From positions 186,001 to 250,000 of the forward strand of contig JADKJG010000004.1 of NCBI GenBank assembly GCA_016722375.1: a stretch of DNA of 64,000 nucleotides, read 5' to 3'. Numbering within the stretch: position 1 is the first letter of the stretch; every line of letters begins with the position of its first letter. A program made the translations under genes and the position numbers. Source of the DNA: Bacteroidota bacterium (GTDB taxonomy: Bacteria > Bacteroidota > Bacteroidia > Chitinophagales > LD1). The notes under the pieces are model-generated. The model had not been told where the DNA came from, ran no database searches, and worked only from the letters and a program-made list of their open reading frames with translations. Shown one piece after another: positions 18,167 to 26,354 of this stretch.

Positions 18167-19801
18167 TTAAAAAGTTGAATTTACTCCAAACTTAACTCCG
18201 CTGAAAGCCGGCTCAATACGGCACACACCGCCGGTGCAAACTATTCCTTCTACTTGCTTCACATAGTTCAATGTGAAGCGGTGCGCGCCAATAGTGTAAC
18301 CTGCAAAAACAGAATAATAATGGTTAGCATAAGGATTGATTTCCGGGTTGGGTTGAAAGTTCCACATATCCGAAACTGAAAATGAGAAATGCGGTGCGAT
18401 ATTAAACTCCACTAAACCATACATCCATTGCCCATAATCCTTCTTCACATTTTGGTATTGCAACTCAACTCGCAGTGAAGATTTTCTGGTGAATTTATAG
18501 GTGAACTCAGCAAAGGGGGTGTAGCAGTTGATGTCATGTTTCCCTTCTTTTCGGTAGATGAATTTGTTATACCGAACATATTGGAAGCCAATCTCCGCTT
18601 CAATCTTCTTGTTAGGGCGATAAATCGCTGCAAAAAATCCCTCTCCCCAAAATACCTCTTTTGAAGGATTATATTTTTTAAAAACGAAATCTCGGATAAA
18701 AGACCCACTGAAAGTCAGATTAAGTTGATTGATAGGAGAATAGGTTACTTCTCCCGAAAAGGCAAGTTCGTGATTTTCAAGAGAAGGAGAGAAATATCGT
18801 GCTGGAAGCCTCAAGGAATTTTGTCGTGAAACCGGTGGCAGAAAATTCATCATACCATCAAAAAGCGCCTCTGTAGGGTTGGGATTTGTGTGCAAATAAA
18901 AGTTTTCGGTGCGCTTGACTTGCAAGGTAACGCCGATACCTTTGCGGGAATAATTTAAAGAGGTGAAAAAACAATTGCCCGGCGAGTTAATCAAAGAATC
19001 GGTGGCGGCATAAATCTGATCTTTCTTAATTGCTTCCGATGTTTTATAAGCCCCTTCAAAATACCAGCTAAAATTACCAAACGTCAGCGTGTTATAAGCT
19101 GTAAAAGCGTACGTATTATACTTAGGAACAAACCTTCCAATAGTATCATAACTTTCAATGGTAGCAACCACCAAGTTGATGTTCTCCTGATTCATGCTGC
19201 GGTTCACAATGCCTACACCGGGCTGAAAAATGACTTTATCCTTTATGGCAAAATTTCCGTCGGCATTGAACCCTACAATGATGGGTTTTTGAAAAGAAAA
19301 CTTCAACCGCTGCACACCGGCAAATGCTTTTAGGTTCAATTTACCCTTTACATCATAGTCTAGTTTGGCGCCTACCAAAGCGTTATCTATCCCTAGCGAT
19401 CTTTCCTCAAAAGTGCGATAGATAATGCCGCTGCCAATCTGGTCATATATATAGCCGCCTGTAATGCTCAGATCTTTGATTTTCTTCTTTATAAAGAAAT
19501 TACCGACGCCTACTCCGGTATATGGAGTAGTTGGGACCCGGAGAATAGAATTATAGAAGAAGTCAAGGCGGACGCCGGTTTGAAGATCAAATTTATCGTT
19601 ATTGTAGTTCAGATTAAACCAAGCATCGGTTCCTACTTTCAGGTTATCATAATGAGGCATGTTGGCAGCACCGATTTTTTCATCACGAATAAAAAAGTTA
19701 GTGTTTGACTGAAAAGAACCTGAGAAATATCCCCATTGGCTATAGCTTGGCAAACACGTGGCCAGAAAAAAGATAAGTGCGAATATTTTATAAAATTGCA
19801 T
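18167..19801 (-). CDS. Predicted outer-membrane beta-barrel protein (DUF6029-like)
   Basis: 544 residues with a signal peptide (MQFYKIFALIFFLATCLPSYSQ) and many alternating aromatic/hydrophobic strands, ending in GVKFGVNSTF, so a beta-barrel of the outer membrane is likely. From memory it resembles DUF6029 proteins, which lie next to Omp28 genes. It comes first in a two-gene unit with the Omp28-like lipoprotein. A CTGGVC motif lies near the C-terminus; its cysteines may interact with the CPNC of the partner, but that is only a guess. Confidence 0.75.
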   Translation of the reverse strand: MQFYKIFALIFFLATCLPSYSQWGYFSGSFQSNTNFFIRDEKIGAANMPHYDNLKVGTDAWFNLNYNNDKFDLQTGVRLDFFYNSILRVPTTPYTGVGVGNFFIKKKIKDLSITGGYIYDQIGSGIIYRTFEERSLGIDNALVGAKLDYDVKGKLNLKAFAGVQRLKFSFQKPIIVGFNADGNFAIKDKVIFQPGVGIVNRSMNQENINLVVATIESYDTIGRFVPKYNTYAFTAYNTLTFGNFSWYFEGAYKTSEAIKKDQIYAATDSLINSPGNCFFTSLNYSRKGIGVTLQVKRTENFYLHTNPNPTEALFDGMMNFLPPVSRQNSLRLPARYFSPSLENHELAFSGEVTYSPINQLNLTFSGSFIRDFVFKKYNPSKEVFWGEGFFAAIYRPNKKIEAEIGFQYVRYNKFIYRKEGKHDINCYTPFAEFTYKFTRKSSLRVELQYQNVKKDYGQWMYGLVEFNIAPHFSFSVSDMWNFQPNPEINPYANHYYSVFAGYTIGAHRFTLNYVKQVEGIVCTGGVCRIEPAFSGVKFGVNSTF

Positions 19802-19927
19802 CAGCGATATAATAGGTAACGGCTGTAAAATTATACGAATGAATGATTTTACAAAAAATGTTACAGTTCCGCCTGCAATATTACCTTTGACACAAAGGTT
19901 GACTAACCTTGCAACTAAACCAAATCA

Positions 19928-20455
19928 ATGTTTAAACAAATAGCAGTTCTTTTCATACTTATTTTGAGTCTTTCTGTTCAGGCACAGGACACGAAAAAGG
20001 GTATAGAGAAGGTGATTGGAGCAAAGACCCTGCCGGAGGTAACGCTCACAGACATCAATGGCAAAAAGGTGAATGTAGCCGACTATGCCCATTCGGGAAA
20101 AATCACTGTATTGAGTTTCTGGGCTACTTGGTGCGTTCCCTGTAAAAAGGAACTGAACAATATGAGCGACCTGTATGACGACTGGAAGAAGAAATACAAT
20201 GTACAGATTATTGCAGTTTCCATTGACGATTCCAGAAATGCCTCCAAAGTTAAACCCTATATTGAAGGGCAACGCCTGCCTTATGAGGTTTTGCTTGATG
20301 TGAATCAAGAACTAAAGAGGCAAATGAATATTCAAAGCGTCCCCTTTACAATGGTGGCCGACTCGACCGGAAAAATAGTTTACTCCCATTCCGGCTATGT
20401 AGATGGAGATGAATATATTTTAGAAGAAGAACTTCAAAGATTAGCCAAGCATTAG
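19928..20455 (+). CDS. TlpA-family thioredoxin-like protein
   Basis: Exported thiol-disulfide protein of 175 residues. A signal peptide (MFKQIAVLFILILSLSVQAQ) is followed by a TlpA/ResA-type thioredoxin fold with SFWATWCVPCKKELNNM (redox pair CVPC near 65-68) and the cis-Pro motif SVPFTMVAD. It probably keeps periplasmic proteins reduced or acts in cytochrome maturation. A TACCTTTG -7-like box (19882-19889) and the palindrome AAGGTTGACTAACCTT (19895-19910) lie upstream. It is divergent from the DUF6029/Omp28 pair, whose CPNC protein could be its partner. Confidence 0.9.
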   Translation: MFKQIAVLFILILSLSVQAQDTKKGIEKVIGAKTLPEVTLTDINGKKVNVADYAHSGKITVLSFWATWCVPCKKELNNMSDLYDDWKKKYNVQIIAVSIDDSRNASKVKPYIEGQRLPYEVLLDVNQELKRQMNIQSVPFTMVADSTGKIVYSHSGYVDGDEYILEEELQRLAKH

Positions 20456-20486
20456 GCAAAGCTAACTACCTGATTATTGACTTTTT

Positions 20487-20530
20487 AAAAAAAGGATGTT
20501 TCCAGCAAATGGAAGACATCCTTTTTTTAT
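20487..20530 (+). terminator. Terminator after the TlpA-like gene
   Basis: Stem GGATGTTTCCA / TGGAAGACATCC with one bulged base and a GCAAA loop, flanked by A and T runs. Confidence 0.85.
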
Positions 20531-20660
20531 TGAGTTAAATATTTTCGTCTTGGTGGTAACATTTTTTTAAATTTTTACGTAGAACATACAAGATGATAAG
20601 GAGCTATTCGTTATCTTAGTATCGTCAATGTATTTTCTAACCTAATTAAATCCATGTATT

Positions 20661-20960
20661 ATGAACGTAGTAATTCGTCCCGTACACTTTGATGCCTCTA
20701 CACAACTCGTAGATTTTGTAAACAAAAAACTTGACAAGTTGGAAACCTATTTCGACCGAATCATCGAAGCAGAGGTCTTTTTGAAGATGGAAAGCAACCA
20801 AAGCATTAAGGATAAGATTGTTGAAATTAAACTGCATGTACCGGGCAAAACATTGTTTGTCTCAAAAACTTCAAAAACCTTTGAAGAAAGCACTGATTTA
20901 GCCTTGCAAACCATCGCGCAACAACTCAAAAAGCAAAAACAAAAAGTAAAAGCACATTAG
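20661..20960 (+). CDS. hpf: Ribosome hibernation-promoting factor (HPF/RaiA)
   Basis: Short HPF, 99 residues, binds the 30S decoding site in stationary phase and silences ribosomes. The beta-alpha-beta-beta-beta-alpha fold is recognisable from VIRPVHFDASTQLVDFVNKKLDKLETYFDRI and the second helix STDLALQTIAQQLKKQKQK. It lies just before the tRNA-tuf unit, a position I recall from other Bacteroidota, and has its own terminator. Confidence 0.92.
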   Translation: MNVVIRPVHFDASTQLVDFVNKKLDKLETYFDRIIEAEVFLKMESNQSIKDKIVEIKLHVPGKTLFVSKTSKTFEESTDLALQTIAQQLKKQKQKVKAH

Positions 20961-20968
20961 ATAATTAG

Positions 20969-20997
20969 AAACGGCGCCGAAAGCGCCGTTTTTTTTA
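20969..20997 (+). terminator. Terminator after hpf
   Basis: Stem ACGGCGC / GCGCCGT with a CGAAA loop, followed by eight Ts. Confidence 0.9.
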
Positions 20998-21044
20998 CCC
21001 CACAGTCCTGACAATTGAAATCACTCAAATATTTTTCCTCCCTG

Positions 21045-21073
21045 TTGATAATTCAATTAACTGTTTAGATTTG
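21045..21073 (+). promoter_or_regulatory. Promoter of the tRNA-tuf operon
   Basis: TTG at 21045-21047, 18 bp, then TAGATTTG at 21066-21073, a perfect Bacteroidota -7 box. It is the only strong promoter seen before the tRNA cluster, so it probably drives the four tRNAs and tuf. Confidence 0.8.
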
Positions 21074-21150
21074 CGCTCCGTTTTTAGAACGGTTGTTCAT
21101 TCATATATCAGACTTGAAGCCTGAAGTTGGGCTTAGGCAGGTTAAAACAA

Positions 21151-21203
21151 GCCCCGCGAAGCTCTTTAGTGAGCATCCCGATGTGAATCGGGAAGGTTGG
21201 GGA
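21151..21203 (+). other. tRNA-like remnant or leader structure
   Basis: The sequence preceded by TTAAAACAA repeats the start of the following tRNA-Thr: GCCCCGCGAAGCTC against GCCCGCGTAGCTC, 62 bases apart. It contains a possible D arm (GCTC....GAGC) and a hairpin TCCCGA-TGTGAA-TCGGGA at the anticodon-arm position, but no T arm or matching acceptor end. It may be a decayed tRNA copy in the 5' leader of the operon. Confidence 0.4.
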
Positions 21204-21212
21204 TTAAAACAA

Positions 21213-21285
21213 GCCCGCGTAGCTCAGTTGGTAGAGCAGCTGATTTGTAATCAGCAGGTCGGGGGTTCGACTCCCTCCGCTGGCT
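21213..21285 (+). tRNA. tRNA-Thr (TGT)
   Basis: The anticodon arm CTGAT-TTGTAA-ATCAG region reads TGT. The D arm has AGTTGGTAGAGC and the T arm GGGGG-TTCGACT-CCCTC. The acceptor stem GCCCGCG / CGCTGGC has one C-T mismatch at the fourth pair, which is unusual for a functional tRNA and may be a base error. First tRNA of the Thr-Tyr-Gly-Thr-tuf cluster. Confidence 0.92.
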
Positions 21286-21369
21286 CTGAAATAAAAATCT
21301 TTCCTCTTTTTTGGAAGAGGAAAGAAGGATTGAAGTAGAAAATAGTTCTTTGATAAGTTCACCCTAAAT

Positions 21370-21452
21370 GGGGAGATAGTCAAGTGGCCAACGACAACAG
21401 ACTGTAAATCTGTCCTCTTACGAGTTCTCAGGTTCGAATCCTGATCTCCCCA
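21370..21452 (+). tRNA. tRNA-Tyr (GTA)
   Basis: Class II tRNA of 83 nt. The acceptor GGGGAGA pairs with TCTCCCC, the anticodon loop CTGTAAA carries GTA, and a long variable arm follows (CCTCTTACGAGTTC). Second tRNA of the cluster. Confidence 0.95.
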
Positions 21453-21531
21453 CTTGATGAATGCTGAATGTTGAATGATGAGTGCTGAATAAAATTTATC
21501 ATTCAGAACTCATCAATTCATAATTAACAAT

Positions 21532-21604
21532 GCGGGAGTAGCTCAGTTGGTAGAGCGACAGCCTTCCAAGCTGTAGGTCGCCGGTTCGAACCTGGTCTCC
21601 CGCT
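21532..21604 (+). tRNA. tRNA-Gly (TCC)
   Basis: The acceptor GCGGGAG pairs with CTCCCGC, the anticodon arm is ACAGC-CTTCCAA-GCTGT with TCC, and the T arm is regular. Third tRNA of the cluster. Confidence 0.95.
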
Positions 21605-21684
21605 CAAGAGGAAGAGATGAGTTAAGGATTTTGAATGTTGAATGAAACATTCATTTTTCAAAATTCTAAACTCAAAATGGGCCT

Positions 21685-21756
<72 letters not shown>

Positions 21757-21825
21757 CTATAAGTGGAAAGTGTATTAGTAAACAACAATAAACAATTTTA
21801 AAAACAACAATTAAAAACAATAACA

Positions 21826-23022
21826 ATGGCTAAAGAAAAATTCATTAAAGACAAGCCGCACGTTAACATCGGAACCATCGGACACGTTGACCATGGAAAA
21901 ACCACTTTGACTGCTGCTATTACTACAGTATTATCCAAAAAAGGACTGGCAGAAGTAAGAGACTATTCTTCTATTGACAATGCTCCCGAGGAAAAAGAAA
22001 GAGGTATCACGATTAACACGGCACACGTGGAATATTCGACGACAAAACGTCACTATGCACACGTAGATTGTCCGGGCCACGCCGATTACATCAAGAACAT
22101 GGTGACCGGTGCTGCTCAAATGGATGGAGCTATCTTGGTAGTTGCTGCTACCGATGGACCAATGCCTCAAACTCGCGAGCACATCTTGTTGGCTCGTCAG
22201 GTAGGGGTGCCTCAAGTTGTTGTTTTCATGAATAAAGTTGACTTGGTGGACGATCCGGAATTCCTTGAATTAGGAGAAATGGAAATCCGTGACCTTTTGA
22301 CTTTCTACAAATTCGACGGCGCTAACATTCCTATCATCCAAGGTTCTGCCTTAGGTGCTTTGAATGGCGAACCAAAGTGGGTGGCTAAGATTGAAGAGTT
22401 GATGGATGCTGTTGATAACTGGATTCCGGTTCCTCCGCGGATGGTGGACCTTCCGTTCTTGATGCCTGTAGAGGATGTATTCTCTATCACAGGTCGTGGA
22501 ACAGTGGCTACTGGTCGTATCGAAAGAGGTGTAATCAATTCAAACGATCCGGTTGAAATCATCGGATTGGCTAAAGAAGGCGAAAAAGCGCTAACCTCTA
22601 CTGTTACAGGTGTTGAAATGTTCCGTAAGATTTTGGATAGAGGTGAAGCTGGCGATAACGTTGGTTTGCTGCTTCGTGGAATTGAAAAAGAACAAATCAA
22701 GCGTGGAATGGTTGTCTGCAAGGCAGGCTCTGTAACTCCACACACTGAATTCAAATGCGAAGTGTACGTATTGAGCAAAGAAGAAGGTGGACGTCATACT
22801 CCATTCTTCAACCAATACCGTCCTCAGTTCTATTTCCGTACTACGGACGTTACCGGTGAAATCACCATGCCTGCAGGTGTAGAAATGGTGATGCCTGGTG
22901 ACAACGTAACCTTGACTACCAAACTAATCTATCCTATCGCGATGGAAAAGGGTCTTCGTTTCGCTATCCGTGAAGGTGGCAGAACCGTAGGTGCCGGTCA
23001 GGTAACTGAAATCATCAAGTAA
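21826..23022 (+). CDS. tuf: Elongation factor Tu
   Basis: GTPase that brings aminoacyl-tRNA to the ribosome. The G motifs are GHVDHGKTT, DCPGHADY and NKVD, and the effector threonine lies in KERGITINTAH. Domains II and III are complete, ending AGQVTEIIK. The 398-residue length is slightly longer than the usual 394-395. It closes the tRNA cluster. Unlike the common arrangement, it is not followed by tRNA-Trp, secE and nusG but by a terminator and an accessory island. Confidence 0.98.
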   Translation: MAKEKFIKDKPHVNIGTIGHVDHGKTTLTAAITTVLSKKGLAEVRDYSSIDNAPEEKERGITINTAHVEYSTTKRHYAHVDCPGHADYIKNMVTGAAQMDGAILVVAATDGPMPQTREHILLARQVGVPQVVVFMNKVDLVDDPEFLELGEMEIRDLLTFYKFDGANIPIIQGSALGALNGEPKWVAKIEELMDAVDNWIPVPPRMVDLPFLMPVEDVFSITGRGTVATGRIERGVINSNDPVEIIGLAKEGEKALTSTVTGVEMFRKILDRGEAGDNVGLLLRGIEKEQIKRGMVVCKAGSVTPHTEFKCEVYVLSKEEGGRHTPFFNQYRPQFYFRTTDVTGEITMPAGVEMVMPGDNVTLTTKLIYPIAMEKGLRFAIREGGRTVGAGQVTEIIK

Positions 23023-23042
23023 TATTTCATTACAATAATCTT

Positions 23043-23075
23043 AAAAAGGCACCCTGCAAAGGGTGCCTTTTTTTT
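23043..23075 (+). terminator. Terminator after tuf
   Basis: Stem GGCACCC / GGGTGCC with a TGCAAA loop, followed by a run of Ts. Confidence 0.92.
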
Positions 23076-23112
23076 GTGCCTGTTATTGCCAAGTTTTTAC
23101 CATAGCAATTAG

Positions 23113-23203
23113 TAGACTTCTTCGGAAAATCGTCCATTTGTCTCCCTCTGGAGGGAGTGTAGAGGGAGGAAATTAAACAAACCCGATTTTCCGAAGAAGT
23201 CTA
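23113..23203. mobile_element. MITE-like element with 20-bp perfect terminal repeats
   Basis: The ends TAGACTTCTTCGGAAAATCG (23113-23132) and its exact reverse complement (23184-23203) bound a 91-bp element with no coding capacity. The outermost TA on each side could be a duplicated TA target, as made by IS630/Tc1-type transposases, leaving 18-bp inverted repeats. Inside is a second inverted pair (CTCCCTC / GAGGGAG). The whole could form a long hairpin. The parent transposase is not in the window. Confidence 0.75.
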
Positions 23204-23503
23204 GTATGGAAAATCTGAGGCAATCTTCATTTGTGTATTCTTAATTCTCAGAAGGATATAAAACAAGAAAACCAAATACAGTTTCACTCAGTTGCGCGGA
23301 GTAACCGAGCACTCGGAGAAAATAGAATATACTATAAACAGATTCGATAATCAGCGTGCGCTGCATCTCTGTGACCTCTGCAAGAAATCTTTTTTCACGG
23401 ATTAGACAAAGTAGGAGATTTATAAGCTCCTGAAATCACTTCATCCTATATGCAATTTGCTCTGCCCTTCATGCAATTGCACCAAGGGCAGATGCATATA
23501 TCA

Positions 23504-23745
23504 ATGGTATTGATGCTGATCGCATCGGTATCGAAGTCATATAAAAATGGCATTGATGCTGATTGCATCGGTATCGAAGTCATATAACAATGGTACTGAT
23601 GCTGATTGCATTGACCTCGATGTCATATAACAATGGCATTGATGCTGATTGCATCGGTATCGGTTATATATTACAATGGCATTGGTTCTCATTGCGGCGA
23701 TGGCATTGTATTATAACAATGGTATTGATGCTGATTGCGGAAGAG
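23504..23745. repeat. 43-bp tandem repeat array, six copies
   Basis: ATGG marks the start of each unit at 23504, 23547, 23590, 23633, 23676 and 23719, so the period is exactly 43 bp throughout. A typical unit contains ATTGATGCTGATTGCATCGG, then a TATCGAAGTCATATAACA stretch. Copies 1, 2 and 4 are close, copy 5 is the most diverged, and the last is cut short. The palindrome TGCAATTGCA lies on both sides (23472-23481 and 23751-23760). The unit is repeated whole with no unique spacers, so it is not a CRISPR array. Since 43 is not a multiple of 3, it is unlikely to code. Confidence 0.85.
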
Positions 23746-23750
23746 GGTGG

Positions 23751-23763
23751 TGCAATTGCATAA
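23751..23763. repeat. 13-bp direct repeat, left copy
   Basis: TGCAATTGCATAA, identical to 27839-27851. The two copies bracket the TonB remnant, the restriction-modification genes and a small ORF. It may mark an insertion boundary. The motif is partly palindromic and A/T-rich, so chance is not excluded. Confidence 0.4.
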
Positions 23764-23833
23764 GCATTGGTTTACCATAAGTAATGGGGGGAATAATATA
23801 AGTAGGGGTGGTTTTGACTAAAGGTGAGGTGGT

Positions 23834-23998
23834 TCAATGAGAATGCATCCGGGCCAGAAATTCGGGCATCTCTTCCATATAAGTGAAAATGGTGCTGTCG
23901 CTTCTTTTAACTGTCCTGACTAAGTGCGGGGCTGATTGCGCAAAAAGAGCGTCGGTGGTGAAAAGGATAAAAAGAAGGATGGTAAATTGTTTTTTCAT
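23834..23998 (-). pseudogene. Truncated TonB-family protein remnant
   Basis: 54 residues from ATG at 23998. A clear signal peptide (MKKQFTILLFILFTTDALFAQ) is followed by DSTIFTYMEEMPEF. The EEMPEF segment is the usual start of the Bacteroidota TonB C-terminal domain (MPEFPGG...), but the frame then diverges and stops after LARMHSH. No further TonB domain (YPxxA, GxV) follows. It looks like the stump of an energy-transducer TonB gene cut by the rearrangement that made the island. Confidence 0.55.
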
Positions 23999-24089
23999 GA
24001 GGAGAAAGTAGGGAATTATCACTAAGAACTTTTTGCATTTAGGTTGTTATAAAAATAATTTTTTTCCAAATTTTTGGATATATCAGATC

Positions 24090-24125
24090 TGTCCGTAAAT
24101 TTGTCCGTGTCCGTAAAAATGTCCG
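24090..24125 (+). promoter_or_regulatory. 18-bp tandem repeat, probable operator of the methyltransferase gene
   Basis: Two adjacent 18-bp units, TGTCCGTAAATTTGTCCG and TGTCCGTAAAAATGTCCG, differ at two bases. Each starts and ends with TGTCCG, so this hexamer occurs at 24090, 24102, 24108 and 24120 (steps 12, 6, 12). The array ends four bases before the ATG at 24130, so a bound protein would block promoter or start-codon access. The best candidate is the methyltransferase itself, through its N-terminal Arm-type domain. Confidence 0.65.
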
Positions 24126-24129
24126 CAAT

Positions 24130-26354
24130 ATGATAAATGTAAAATTCTACCTCGATAAAGCCGATAAAAACAGGCAGTACCCAATTCATTTGTTTATGCG
24201 TGAAAAGGAGGTACAAATAAAAGTGGCTATTGGCGAAAAAATCAAGAAAAAGGACTGGAGCATTAAGAACCAATGTGTTAAAGAAACTGAGTATCGGCAT
24301 AAATCAATAAATAAATTCTTGGGTTTCTTAAAGCAAGAAATTGAAAGACATTTAGAAACCGCGCCTCACAGCCAGTTGACGGATAAAAAATTAAAGGAAA
24401 AAATTCAGTCCCTTGTAAATGATAGGAAGGTTAACACAAGTGTAAATATCGTCTCGGAAGATAGCAACTATCTAAAGGGTAAAGAATTGGTCACTTTTAT
24501 TGATTTGTTTGCCGGGGCGGGAGGGTTTAGTGAAGGATTCTTACAAGCGGAATCAAATCACAAATTGTACGATTTTTTATTCGCCAGCGATATTAATGAA
24601 AACTGCGAATTAACCCATTTAGCCCGGTATAATTTTCAATTGGGGTTAGATGCTGAGTTTTTAAGGCAAGATATTACGGAGCCAGATTTTCTTGATAACC
24701 TTTTAGCAAAAATAAAAGGCAAATCAGTAGATGTTGTTTGTGGAGGTCCACCTTGCCAGAGCTTTAGTTTGGCTGGCAAGAGAAAAAAATTCGACAAGAA
24801 GGATGACTTGTTCGCCCATTACTTAAAAGTCATTCGACAGTTAAGACCCAAGTACTTTGTCATGGAAAATGTCAAGGGAATCCTAACGAAGGAAGAAGGG
24901 AAGATTCAAGAAATGATTCTGCAGGAAATTCGGTCAATTGTCGACCTCAAAGAATTTCATCAAATAATTTCCTTTGTTGCTGGTCTAAGAATAGCGGAGA
25001 AAAAGCAATCCTTTATTTTGGAATGCTATAGCTTACGGTTGCAATTTGAGACCGCTGGGGAAAAAGAAATTGAAAGTTACAAAGAACGATATATCCAAAA
25101 TGTCGAAAACAAATTCAGGGTTTTGACACCCCAAATAGTAGATTATAAAACGAGCAAAACTGATGTTCATATCAGCACCATTAGACACGGCTTCAATTTA
25201 TTGAAGCGAACAAAGGAATTGGCATATATCAGGAAAAAAACTATTCAGGAAAAGGCGTTTTGCGATTTAGATAATGATTCTTTCGTAGGATACTTTGATA
25301 ATTTCCTCACGTCAATCGAACCGGGAGCATCATAGAGGAAATAAATCAGGCCTTTAAGAGCCTTAATCCCCCCGTACAATACAAGAATGAAATCAACGAA
25401 ATAATTAACGCGTTAGAAATTTATGTTTCATCTTTTGATGAAAGTATGGAGGGCTTGCAGTTTTTTGCAGCAAAGGCTAAAAAGGAGGGGGAACTGAAAG
25501 AAATTTTATCGCATATCCGTCTTTACAATATTGAAAAACCATTTGTTGCCCTTGCCTCTAACTATGGAGTTCCTCAAAACCGTGAACGAGTTTTTTTTAT
25601 CGGCTGTCGTAAAGACCAGAGTTTAATTAGGGAAATCCCCGTCACGGTAAATGGAATCGAGAAGGTTTCAGTTTTTGAAGCTTTGTACGACTTAGATTTT
25701 ATAAACAATGACGATGAAAGAAAGTATTACGAAGAAGTAGACCTCAAGGTAAAATATAATGGAACAACGGGGAAGATGTTGTCACTGTTAAAAAAGCGAA
25801 CTGCTGACGGAAGAGTGGATGAGCGCAAAGGTCTGACTTACGCAGAATGGTCGAAGCAAGGGAGATTAAACGGCAGATTTGCTAATGCTAAAAAACCATT
25901 TTATGTAAGAAATTTTGAAGAGTTAGATAGCCAGTTAGCCCACTTTATTGTTCCCTTGCATAACCACAAAACAAGTAAGCAAAATGAAGATGTCGTTAGA
26001 CGGCTGGAAGTGATTTTGAAAGAAGGGGACTATGATGCTGCCAAGAAAAAATTGAAGCAAATAGGTCTAGATTCGGAAAAGAGAAATTACAATGTCTTAA
26101 ATCCTAGTGGCCAAAGTCCTACGGTTATGACAATCCCTGATGATTACATTCACTACTCCAGCCCACGGGCTTTAACCGTTCGTGAAATGGCTAGGCTACA
26201 ATCTTTTGATGATTCTTTTGTTTTTCAGGGGAAACGTTCCACCGGGGGCAATAAACGCAAAACAGAAGTTCCGCAATTCACACTGGTTGGAAATGCGGTG
26301 CCGCCTTTGATGGCGAGAGCTGTAGCCACTGAAATTCTGAAAAATATTTCCTAA
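24130..26354 (+). CDS. C5 DNA methyltransferase with N-terminal integrase-type Arm domain, frameshifted
   Basis: Cytosine-5 DNA methyltransferase of a type II restriction-modification system. Residues 1-75 (VKFYLDKADKNRQYPIHLF, IGEKIKKKDWS) resemble the Arm DNA-binding domain at the start of Bacteroidota tyrosine recombinases. The methyltransferase motifs follow: I (FIDLFAGAGGFSEGF, 123-137), IV with the catalytic Cys209 (GGPPCQSFS), VI (ENV, 246-248), VIII (QNRER, about 483-487) and X (GNAVPP, about 721-726). About 235 residues separate VI and VIII, against about 40 in M.HhaI. The frame breaks at 25323-25326, where one base appears lost from a G run; joining the frames gives about 741 residues and leaves every motif intact. 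The 3' end overlaps the convergent nuclease gene by four bases. The recognition sequence is unknown. Confidence 0.88.

Noticed and set aside
23504..23745. CRISPR-like array
   Set aside because: The whole 43-bp unit is repeated without unique spacers and no cas gene is present.
23563..23763. Open frame through the 43-bp array
   Set aside because: The period is not a multiple of three, so the frame changes at each unit; the peptide has no likeness to a real protein.
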